64,000 nucleotides of DNA from Prado023 sp963818445 (GTDB lineage: Bacteria > Actinomycetota > Actinomycetes > S36-B12 > CAIYMF01), in assembly GCA_963818445.1 (NCBI GenBank), contig CAWFSG010000017.1, positions 310,001-374,000 of the forward strand, in the 5' to 3' direction. Made by a program: the position numbers and the translations under genes. Shown piece by piece: positions 36,602 through 44,275 of this stretch. Under the pieces are notes generated by a model. The model was not told the DNA's origin. It did no database searches and saw only the letters and a list, made by a program, of their open reading frames with translations. Each line of letters begins with the position of its first letter. Within the stretch, counting starts at the first letter, position 1.

Positions 36602-38554
36602 TCAGGCCGGGGCCGGGGCGGCGAGGCCGGCCTGGATCTGGGCCATGATCGTCGGGTCGGCCAGGGTGGTCACGTCGCCGAGGTCGCGGTGCTCGGCCAG
36701 GTCACGCAGCAGGCGGCGCATGATCTTCCCCGATCGCGTCTTCGGCAGCTCGGAGACGATCAGGATCTGGCGCGGCTTGGCGATCGGGCCGATCTCGTGG
36801 GCGACGTGAGCCCGCAGGGCGCCCACCAGGTCGGGAGTGTTCTCGATGCCCGACCGCAGGATCACGAACGCGACGATCCCCTGGCCGGTCGTGGCATCCG
36901 CGGCCCCGACGACCGCGGCCTCGGCAACCGCCTCGTGCGACACCAGCGCCGACTCGACCTCCGTCGTGGAGATCCGGTGCCCGGACACGTTCATCACGTC
37001 GTCGACTCGCCCGAGCAGCCAGATCGCACCATCCTCGTCGAGCTTGGCCCCATCGCCGGCGAAGTAGAACTCCGGCCACCGCGACCAGTACGTGTCGACG
37101 TAGCGGTCGTTGTCGCCCCAGATCCCGCGCAGCATCGCCGGCCACGGCTCGGTCAGCACCAGGTACCCACCGCCGCCGGGCGCAACCGGGTGGCCCTCGT
37201 CGTCGACGACCGCGGCGGAGATCCCCGGGAGCGGACGCATCGCTGAGCCGGGCTTGCACTCGGTGACCCCGGGCAGCGGGCTGATCATCATGGCGCCGGT
37301 CTCGGTCTGCCACCAGGTGTCCACGATCGGGCAGCGACCGCCACCGATGACCTCCCGGTACCACATCCACGCCTCGGGGTTGATCGGCTCCCCGACCGAG
37401 CCCAGCAGCCGCAGGCTGGACAGGTCGTAGGCGGCCGGGAGGTCGTCGCCCCATTTCATGAACGTGCGGATCGCGGTGGGCGCGGTGTAGAGGATCGACA
37501 CCCTGTGCTTCTCGATGATCTCCCAGAACCGGCCGCGGTGCGGGGTGTCCGGCGTGCCCTCGTAGATCAGCTGGGTGGCGCCGTTGGCCAGCGGACCGTA
37601 GACGATGTAGGAGTGCCCGGTGACCCAGCCGATGTCGGCGGTGCACCAGTAGACGTCGGTCTCGGGCTTGAGGTCGAACACGTTGTTGTACGTGGACGCG
37701 GCCTGGGTGAGGTAGCCGCCGGTGGTGTGCAGGATGCCCTTGGGCTTCCCGGTGGTGCCCGACGTGTAGAGGATGAACAGCGGGTGCTCGGAGTCGAACG
37801 CCTGCGGGGTGTGCTCGGTCGGGTGGATCGGCATCCACTCGTGCCACCACACGTCGCGACCCTCATGCCAGTCGACGTCCTGACCGGTGTGCTGCACGAC
37901 GAGCACGTGCTCGACGCTCGGGCAGTGCTCGACGGCTTCGTCGACGGCCGGCTTGAGTGCCATCGCCGAGCCGCGGCGGTACTGCCCGTCGGCGGTGATG
38001 ACCAGCTTCGCCTGCGCGTCGTCGATCCGGGAGCGCAGCGCCTCGGCGGCGAACCCACCGAACACCACCGAGTGCACCGCCCCGATGCGGGCGCACGCCA
38101 GCATCGCCACGACCGCCTCGGGCGTCATCGACATGTAGATGGCCACCCGGTCCCCGGCGTTCACGCCCAGGGACGTGATGGCGTGGGCTGCCTGGGAGAC
38201 GCGGGCGAGCAGCTCGGTGTAGGAGATGTGCTCGGTCCGGCCGTCCTCGGCCTCGAAGATGATCGCGGTACGGTCGCCGCGTCCCTCGGTCACGTGCCGG
38301 TCCACGCAGTTGACCGACACGTTCAGCTGGCCGCCCACGAACCACTTCGCGAACGGGGCGTCCGACCAGTCCAGGACCTGGTCCCAGGGGCGCTCCCAGG
38401 TCAGCCGTGCGGCCTGGTCGGCCCAGAAGCCGAGCCGGTCGGCAGCTGCCTGCTCGTAGAGGGAGGCCTGCGCGTTGGCCTGTGCGGCGAACAGGGGATC
38501 GGGGGCGAAGGTCCGGTTCTCGGTGGCGAGGTTCGCCAGGGTGTCGGTCGACAT
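36602..38554 (-). CDS. acs: Acetyl-CoA synthetase
   Basis: This 650-residue protein has the family's usual length. It activates acetate to acetyl-AMP and then acetyl-CoA. Visible motifs are the P-loop-like LYTSGTTGKPKGI, WWQTETGAMMISPLPG, the adenylate-binding YFAGDGA region, and the C-terminal PKTRSGKIMRR, whose Lys is the acetylation-controlled catalytic residue. I chose ATG 38554 because AGGAG lies upstream and the N-terminus matches Acs; the open frame runs to 40519 but has no further coding signal. It follows actP on the same strand after 248 bases with its own leader and repeats, so it is probably separately promoted. Confidence 0.95.
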   Translation of the reverse strand: MSTDTLANLATENRTFAPDPLFAAQANAQASLYEQAAADRLGFWADQAARLTWERPWDQVLDWSDAPFAKWFVGGQLNVSVNCVDRHVTEGRGDRTAIIFEAEDGRTEHISYTELLARVSQAAHAITSLGVNAGDRVAIYMSMTPEAVVAMLACARIGAVHSVVFGGFAAEALRSRIDDAQAKLVITADGQYRRGSAMALKPAVDEAVEHCPSVEHVLVVQHTGQDVDWHEGRDVWWHEWMPIHPTEHTPQAFDSEHPLFILYTSGTTGKPKGILHTTGGYLTQAASTYNNVFDLKPETDVYWCTADIGWVTGHSYIVYGPLANGATQLIYEGTPDTPHRGRFWEIIEKHRVSILYTAPTAIRTFMKWGDDLPAAYDLSSLRLLGSVGEPINPEAWMWYREVIGGGRCPIVDTWWQTETGAMMISPLPGVTECKPGSAMRPLPGISAAVVDDEGHPVAPGGGGYLVLTEPWPAMLRGIWGDNDRYVDTYWSRWPEFYFAGDGAKLDEDGAIWLLGRVDDVMNVSGHRISTTEVESALVSHEAVAEAAVVGAADATTGQGIVAFVILRSGIENTPDLVGALRAHVAHEIGPIAKPRQILIVSELPKTRSGKIMRRLLRDLAEHRDLGDVTTLADPTIMAQIQAGLAAPAPA

Positions 38555-38802
38555 GGGGGCTCCTGCTCTGAGGTTCAGTGGCGATGCGGCAGTCGGGATG
38601 CTGCCTGAGTTGTCAGATCGCTCCAAGATCGAGGTCGGTTGATGGCCGTGAACTTGGATCAAACGGCTGACCGCGCACGCATTCTTGGATCGAATCGGGA
38701 CGGGGGGCGACGGGGGGCGACGGGGGCGGGGTGGGGTTCTCGGGTGTGGGTACCGTCCGGACGCCGGGGCAGCAGGCTCGCCGGCGCCCGGACGGCAGTC
38801 TC
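38555..38802 (-). promoter_or_regulatory. acs leader with repeated CTTGGATC-type words
   Basis: The spacer upstream of acs has CTTGGATC at 38653-38660 and 38684-38691 (31 bp apart), TCGCTCCAAG at 38618-38627 in inverted sense, and a G-rich tract of repeated GGGGGGCGAC at about 38700-38730. No clear -35/-10 pair was recognised. The words may be regulator sites or a structured repeat. Confidence 0.4.
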
Positions 38803-40455
38803 TCAGTGCACCGAGACGGACTTCTCGGCACCGGCTCCGGTGAGGGAGCGGACCTCCATCTCGGCGTACTTGGCGACGTTGGGCTTCTCCTTGTCCGTCA
38901 CCGAGCCCAGCCAGCCGAGGAAGAAGGCCAGCGGGATCGAGATGAGACCCGGGTTGTCCAGCGGGAACCAGGAGAAGTCCATGCCCTGGATCATCGAGGC
39001 GCTCCTGCCCGTGACCGCGTCGACCGGCTTGCCGGAGACGACTGGCGAGAAGATGATCAGGCCGACGGAGGCGATGAGCCCGCCATAGATGCTCCACAGC
39101 GCCCCGCGGGTGGTGAAGTTCTTCCAGAACAGGGAGTAGACGATCGTCGGGAGATTGGCCGAGGCGGCCACCGCGAACGCCAGGGCGACCAGGAACGCGA
39201 TGTTCTGGTCCTTGGCCAGGATGCCGCCGACGATCGCGAACAGGCCGATCACGACGGCCGAGATCCGGGCGACCCGGACCTCCTTGTCCGCCGACACGTT
39301 GCCGCGCTTGATGACGCTGGCGTACACATCGTGGGCGAACGAGGCACTGGCCGTGATGGTCAGGCCGGCCACCACCGCCAGGATCGTGGCGAATGCGACC
39401 GCGGAGATGAAGCCCAGCAGCAGGGTGCCGCCGAGCTCGTAGGCCAGCAGCGGTGCTGCCGAGTTGGCCTTTCCGGGAGCCGAGGCGATGGTCTCGGGGC
39501 CGACCAGGGCTGCCGCGCCGTAGCCCAGGACGAGGCTGAACAGGTAGAACATCCCGATCAGGGAGATCGCCCAGACGACGGACTTCCGGGCGTCCTTGGA
39601 CGTGGGCACCGTGTAGAAGCGCATGAGCACGTGGGGCAGTCCGGCGGTGCCCAGCACGAGGGCCATCGACAGCGAGATGAAGTCGACCTTGGTCAACGTG
39701 GACTTGCCGTACTTGGCGCCCGGCTCGAGCAGCTTGTCGCCCAGCGGGCTGGCGTCGGCGGCCGCGCCCATCACGTTCGAGAGGCTGAAGCCGTACTTGC
39801 TCAGGACCCAGAAGGTCATCAGGGCCGCACCGGCGATCAGCAGCACGGCCTTGATGATCTGCACCCACGTGGTGCCCTTCATCCCGCCGACCAGCACGTA
39901 GATGATCATCAGGATGCCGACGACGGCGATCGTCAGCGACTGGCCGACGCTGCCGGTGATTCCGAGCAGGAGGCTGACGAGCCCGCCCGCGCCGGCCATC
40001 TGGGCCAGCAGGTAGAAGAACGACACGGCCAGGGTGGAGATCGCAGCGGCCGTGCGCACGGGGCGCTGGCGCATCCGGAACGCCAGCACGTCGGCCATCG
40101 TGAACTTGCCGGTGTTGCGCAGGAGCTCGGCGACCAGCAGCAGGGCGACCAGCCACGCCACCAGGAACCCGACGGAGTACAGGAAGCCGTCGAAGCCGGT
40201 CAGGGCGATGGCTCCGGTGATGCCCAGGAAGCTCGCGGCCGACAGGTAGTCGCCGGCGATGGCGGTGCCGTTCTGGCCGCCGGTGAACGAGCGCCCGCCG
40301 GTGTAGTAGTCGGTGGCCGTGGTGTTGGACTTCGAGGCGCGGATGACGATGATCATCGTGCCGGCGACGAACGCCAGGAAGATCGCCATGTTGACCAGCG
40401 GGCTGCCGACAGTGGTGGTGGCCGGGTCGGCGGTGTGGACCAGGGTGGTGATCAT
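38803..40455 (-). CDS. actP: Cation:acetate symporter (SSS family, ActP-like)
   Basis: This 550-residue SSS protein has about 13 membrane segments. It shows DYYTGGRSFTGGQNGTAIAG, DYLSAASFLGITG, TAGLPHVLMRFYTVP and VVAGLTITASASFAHDVYA, all typical of acetate/glycolate permease ActP and MctC. Start ATG 40455 overlaps the stop of the DUF485 gene (ATGA). The order DUF485-actP-acs is the classical acetate assimilation unit: uptake by the symporter and activation by Acs. No paralogue-type insert is present, unlike the SSS protein at 32347. Confidence 0.92.
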   Translation of the reverse strand: MITTLVHTADPATTTVGSPLVNMAIFLAFVAGTMIIVIRASKSNTTATDYYTGGRSFTGGQNGTAIAGDYLSAASFLGITGAIALTGFDGFLYSVGFLVAWLVALLLVAELLRNTGKFTMADVLAFRMRQRPVRTAAAISTLAVSFFYLLAQMAGAGGLVSLLLGITGSVGQSLTIAVVGILMIIYVLVGGMKGTTWVQIIKAVLLIAGAALMTFWVLSKYGFSLSNVMGAAADASPLGDKLLEPGAKYGKSTLTKVDFISLSMALVLGTAGLPHVLMRFYTVPTSKDARKSVVWAISLIGMFYLFSLVLGYGAAALVGPETIASAPGKANSAAPLLAYELGGTLLLGFISAVAFATILAVVAGLTITASASFAHDVYASVIKRGNVSADKEVRVARISAVVIGLFAIVGGILAKDQNIAFLVALAFAVAASANLPTIVYSLFWKNFTTRGALWSIYGGLIASVGLIIFSPVVSGKPVDAVTGRSASMIQGMDFSWFPLDNPGLISIPLAFFLGWLGSVTDKEKPNVAKYAEMEVRSLTGAGAEKSVSVH

Positions 40456-40829
40456 GCGGCGTTGCCCTCCATCTCGTCACGGATCTCGGCCGCCAGCGGG
40501 TCGAGGCGGTTGTTGGCATGGCGGACGTACAGGAAGGTGATCAGCCCGGTCGAGACGAACTGCAGCAGGCCGAAGATGATGCCGATGTTGATGTTCCCCC
40601 AGACCGGGGTGGCCATCCACTGCGGGGCGAACACCGCGGCGAACACGAACATGAAGTACCAGATGAGGAATGCCGCGGTCATCGGGAAGGCGAAGCCCCG
40701 GTAGCGCGACCGCAGCTCGACGAACTGGGGGCTCGTCTGGGCGCGGAGGTAGGCCTCGGGATCCGGGACGCCCCCGGTGCCCGGTGTCGGTGGCCCCTGG
40801 CGCGGGGGGCCCTGCAGATCACTGGTCAT
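40452..40829 (-). CDS. DUF485 small membrane protein of acetate permease operon
   Basis: This 125-residue protein has a Pro/Gly-rich N-terminus, ELRSRYRGFAFPMTAAFLIWYF as the characteristic DUF485 start, and a second membrane helix (IIFGLLQFVSTGLITFLYVRHANN). It is translationally coupled to actP and belongs to the family co-transcribed with acetate permeases (YjcH type); its biochemical role is not known. A Shine-Dalgarno (GGAGGCAGC) precedes ATG 40829. Its promoter should lie in 40830-41076, which holds no gene and no repeat I can see. Confidence 0.9.
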   Translation of the reverse strand: MTSDLQGPPRQGPPTPGTGGVPDPEAYLRAQTSPQFVELRSRYRGFAFPMTAAFLIWYFMFVFAAVFAPQWMATPVWGNINIGIIFGLLQFVSTGLITFLYVRHANNRLDPLAAEIRDEMEGNAA

Positions 40830-41076
40830 CGTGCTGCCTCCTGGAGTGTGCCTCGCCGGACCGGGTGGCCCGGGCGTTCGTGGTGCCCTGTGTGGGTGGC
40901 GCGAACGTAGGGCAGTCGAGCAGCGGCAGGGAACAGGTGCGGGCCCCCCTGCGGCGAGCGGGGGGTGGGCCTCGACCAGAGGTCAGCGCAGGTGCGACGA
41001 ACGGTCGTCAGGGCCGACGAGTGGGAGCTGCCAGCTGGTGGGCCGAGGGTCGCGTGAGGGGCTGCGCAGCGACCCG

Positions 41077-41872
41077 TCAGTCGTGGTCGTGGGCCGGGTT
41101 CCGCCCCTCGGGCATCATCAGGATCGAGGCGACCAGGAAGCACGCCGCACCCAGGAACGTGCCGCCGTTGGCCCACCGGGCGCTGACCATCTGCCCGTCG
41201 GGATCCACGTACGCGCCGATCGCCGAGATGCCGAAGAACACCGAGCCCCACATGTTCAGGGCGGTGATGTGCCAGTCGCGCTTCCCCGGGCGCCACGAGA
41301 ACCAGCGGTGGCCGGCCTCGGCGAACGCGATCGCCGAGGACACGAGGAAGCACACCGACCCGAAGGCGTCCGGGCGCCACACGTACTGCCCTGCCTCCGG
41401 ACGGGTCAGGCTCATAAGGGCCGCAAGCGTCGTGACGTTGAAGAACAGGGTCCCGACCAGCTGGATCGCCGTGGCCCAGAAGCCCATCAGTTGGGGCGTC
41501 CAGCCGACCCATCGGCGCCCGCCGGCGCGTACCACCTGCATGTAGCCCAGGTAGGACGCCGTGGTGAAGAAGATCGACCCGACGAAGAACGTGGCGTCGG
41601 TGGCGGTCATCCCGACCGCGTCCTCGAAGGCCGGGATCGGGCCGACCAGGAAGCACGTCGAGCCGATCGCGAACAGCAGCCCGATCCACCACGTGAGTCC
41701 GCGGGAGGACGCGTCGGCCTTGCGGTGCCGGCGTGCCGACCAGTCGACCACGTGCGCCGTCAGCCGTGCGGTAGTGCACCCGGGTCACGAACGGCCGGGG
41801 GCCGGTCACCTCCACGTCGGTGGCGTCCGCGGGCACCTCGATGGGCAGTGGGATGTGCTGAGCCCTGGTCAA
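41077..41872 (-). pseudogene. Multi-pass membrane protein, one frame break near N-terminus
   Basis: The intact frame (224 residues from GTG 41751) has eight hydrophobic segments arranged as two similar four-helix halves (GLLFAIGSTCFLVGPIP and AFGSVCFLVSSAIAFAE). The GSxCFLVG/S pattern resembles YrhK-like proteins. Upstream, the same strand continues one base out of frame with IPLPIEVPADATDVEVTGPRPFVTRVHYRT, which joins naturally to VVDWSARRHRKAD if one base near 41752 is corrected. The start would then be TTG 41872, overlapping the decarboxylase stop. No function is known. It seems co-transcribed with glutamate decarboxylase. Confidence 0.65.
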
Positions 41873-43263
41873 TGCCGGAACGAGTCCGTGTGGCTCGGGT
41901 CGGCCGGCAGCTGGCCGGGGAGGCTCTCGAGGAACTCGGTGGCCCGGCGCAGGTCGTCGAGGAACAGGTCGGCCAGGTCGCGGCCGAACCCGTTGCGCAC
42001 GACCACGCGCAGCCCGGACAGGTCGGTCAGCGGCTCGGGCAGGGAGTAGGCCGGCACCTGCCAACCCCGCTCGCGCAGCTTCGCCGAGACGTCGTAGACC
42101 GTGTAGTTGGTGACCTCGGGCTTGAGCCGGAAGAAGAACACCGGCAGCTCGGATCCGTCGGAGAGCATCTCGTAGGGCCCGATCTTCGCGATCTCGGCCG
42201 CGGTGTACATGGCCACGTCGCGGCAGGCCTGCTGGATCTCCCGGAAGCCCTCGAAGCCCAGCCGGATGAAGTTGTAGTACTGGGCGATCACCTGTCCGCC
42301 GGGTCGGGAGAAGTTCAGCGCGAACGTGGGCATGTCCCCGCCCAGGTAGTTCACGTGGAAGATCAGGTCCTCGGGGAGGTCCTCCGGGGTGCGCCAGATG
42401 ACCCAGCCGACGCCGGGGTAGACCAGCCCGTACTTGTGCCCCGAGGAGTTGATCGAACGCACGCGCGGCACCCGGAAGTCCCACTCGAGGTCGGGGTCGA
42501 TGAACGGTGCGATGAACCCGCCGGAGGCAGCATCCACGTGCACTGGGACGTCCGGTCCGCCCGAGGCGGCCAGCGCGTCGAGGGCGTCGGCGATCTCCTT
42601 GACCGGCTCGTAGGACCCGTCGAACGTCGAGCCGAGGATGGCCACGACGCCGATCGTGTTCTCGTCGACGAGCTTGAGGGCCTCCTCGGCGTTGAGCTGC
42701 AGCCGGCCCTCCTCGATGGGGGCGTAGCGCGGCTCGACGTCCCAGTACCGGCAGAACTTCTCCCACACCACCTGGACGTTGATCCCCATGACGAGGTTCG
42801 GCCTGTCCGTCGACAGACCGGCGGCCTCACGGCGCTGGCGCCAGCGCCACTTCAGGGCCAGCCCGCCGAGCATGACCGCCTCGCTGGAGCCGGTCGTCGA
42901 CGTCCCGGTCGCCTCCTCGTGGCTGGGGGAGTTCCACAGGTTCGAGATGATCTTCACGCAGCGGCCCTCGATCGCGGCCGTCTGCGGGTACTCGTCCTTG
43001 TCGATCATGTTCTTGTCCAGCGTCTCGGCCATCAGCCGGTCGGCCTCCTCGTCCATGAACGTCGTGACGAACGTCGCGAGGTTCTGCCGGGAGTTGCCGT
43101 CGAGCATCAGCTCGTCGTGGAGCAGCCGATAGGCCACGCGGGGGTCCATGCCCTCGGCGGGCAGGGCGTCCTTGGGGATCCCGGCCAGCTCGTTCGGGCG
43201 GGCGTAGACAGGGGCGATTGCGAGGCGCTCGATCTCGAGCATTTCCTTGGAGTGGATGGCCAT
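41869..43263 (-). CDS. gadB: Glutamate decarboxylase
   Basis: This 464-residue, PLP-dependent enzyme turns L-glutamate into GABA and CO2. It has TTGSSEAVMLGGLALKWRWR, PVHVDAASGGFIAPF with the cofactor Asp, and the Schiff-base Lys in SINSSGHKYGLVYPG, then VNYLGGDMPTFALNFSRPG. Length matches GadA/GadB (466). The start ATG 43263 begins MAIHSKEM; the frame extends to 43554 without coding signal. No glutamate:GABA antiporter is next to it. The protein is probably cytoplasmic and used in acid stress or a GABA route. The neighbouring membrane protein overlaps its stop codon. Confidence 0.95.
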   Translation of the reverse strand: MAIHSKEMLEIERLAIAPVYARPNELAGIPKDALPAEGMDPRVAYRLLHDELMLDGNSRQNLATFVTTFMDEEADRLMAETLDKNMIDKDEYPQTAAIEGRCVKIISNLWNSPSHEEATGTSTTGSSEAVMLGGLALKWRWRQRREAAGLSTDRPNLVMGINVQVVWEKFCRYWDVEPRYAPIEEGRLQLNAEEALKLVDENTIGVVAILGSTFDGSYEPVKEIADALDALAASGGPDVPVHVDAASGGFIAPFIDPDLEWDFRVPRVRSINSSGHKYGLVYPGVGWVIWRTPEDLPEDLIFHVNYLGGDMPTFALNFSRPGGQVIAQYYNFIRLGFEGFREIQQACRDVAMYTAAEIAKIGPYEMLSDGSELPVFFFRLKPEVTNYTVYDVSAKLRERGWQVPAYSLPEPLTDLSGLRVVVRNGFGRDLADLFLDDLRRATEFLESLPGQLPADPSHTDSFRH

Positions 43264-43354
43264 GGGCGCCACGCTAGCCCGTGGCGCAGGCGGAGGGAAG
43301 AACGCAGTGCGACCGGAAGGTTGCGATTCCGTCGCGTCGCGGGCGACCGGCGGG

Positions 43355-44023
43355 TCACAGGTGCTTGGTGGCCTCGCGGATCGACAGGCCCGACATGTGG
43401 GCGCGGTGCTCGGCGACGAACGCGCGAACCTCCTCGGGATGCGCGCGGGCGGCATCCCGCAGTCCCCAGCCGATGCCCTTGCGCATGAAGAAGTCCCGGT
43501 CGGCGAGGTTCGCCTCGCATGCGGCGAACAACAGGTCGAGGTCCACCGCGCCACGCCGACCGACCTGGAACACGAGCGGGATCCGCCGGACCCAGAGCCG
43601 CGGGTCGGTCGCCCAGCCCACCACCTCCGGGTCCCACGACCGGTGGCGCAGGCCGGCCCGGCCGATCAGGGTCGACCAGCCGTCCACGGTGTCCCACCAG
43701 GGCCGCTCGAGCGCGAGGTCGCGCAGGGTCAGCAGGCTCGTCTCTGGGAGGGCTCGCTCGTGCCGGGCCACCAGGTCGAGGGCGACGTAGGCGAACTCGC
43801 GCTCGGGCTCGGCGACCAGATCGTGCGCCGCAGACAGCAGGTCGGTGGCCCCCGAGCCCGGGTCGAACCCGCGGATCCAGTCCTTGGTCGCGGCGCGGCG
43901 GGCAGGCGTGGGCACGCCGAGGTAGGGGGCGATCCCCTTCATGTACCGCTCCATCGCCGGCGCCCGTCTCGGATCGGCGACGGGCTCGAGCATCGGACGC
44001 ACCGCCTCGGCTGCACCACTCAC
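43355..44023 (-). CDS. DNA alkylation repair protein (AlkD-like)
   Basis: This 222-residue, all-helical protein has the HEAT-repeat pattern of AlkC/AlkD glycosylases: MERYMKGIAPYLGVPTPARR, TKDWIRGFDPG, REFAYVALDLVARHE, STLIGRAGLRHRSWDPEVVGW, RIPLVFQVGRRG, FFMRKGIGWGLRDAARAHPEEV, and a C-terminal REATKHL. Such enzymes excise N3- and N7-alkylated purines. Start is GTG 44023 (VSGAAEAVR). The gene is divergent from the M13 peptidase across 252 bases and is followed by gadB, so it may stand alone. Confidence 0.88.
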   Translation of the reverse strand: MSGAAEAVRPMLEPVADPRRAPAMERYMKGIAPYLGVPTPARRAATKDWIRGFDPGSGATDLLSAAHDLVAEPEREFAYVALDLVARHERALPETSLLTLRDLALERPWWDTVDGWSTLIGRAGLRHRSWDPEVVGWATDPRLWVRRIPLVFQVGRRGAVDLDLLFAACEANLADRDFFMRKGIGWGLRDAARAHPEEVRAFVAEHRAHMSGLSIREATKHL

Positions 44024-44275
44024 GCCCCGATGCTGCCACCGACCACAGCGCAACGCCCACCACGAAGACCCGGCCCGGGGCCCAAGATCCCGATCTGATC
44101 CAACCTCGAGGCCGAACGCCAGCCCGAGGCTTGGAGCGAACCGCGCAGAGCGCCCGAGACCTGGAGCAAGTCGGGATCTTGGCGGGCGACGATCGTGGGC
44201 CAGGGATGGCAGACTCCTGCTCCTGACCGGTGGCGCACCCCACCGGATGCCCGAACCGCACCCACAGGAGCCGAC
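44024..44275. promoter_or_regulatory. Divergent intergenic region with long imperfect hairpin
   Basis: CCAAGATCCCGA (44082-44093) and TCGGGATCTTGG (44171-44182) are exact inverted repeats 77 bases apart. Between them are further copies of the same kind of word (GATCCAA, CTTGGAGCGA at 44130-44139, CTGGAGC) and an inner stem of CCTCG/CGAGG type. Promoters for the repair gene and the peptidase should also be here, but I could not recognise them. Confidence 0.45.

Noticed and set aside
38700..38736. G-rich tract as a riboswitch or origin element
   Set aside because: It consists of simple GGGGGGCGAC-type repeats with no structured aptamer pattern or DnaA boxes.
36602..40519. Single 1,305-codon minus-strand frame across acs and beyond
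   Set aside because: The part above 38554 is Arg/His-rich shadow of actP. Acs starts at 38554 with a Shine-Dalgarno and family length.
40777..43488. 903-codon plus-strand open frame opposite gadB
   Set aside because: Its translation is low-complexity and antisense to a complete glutamate decarboxylase.
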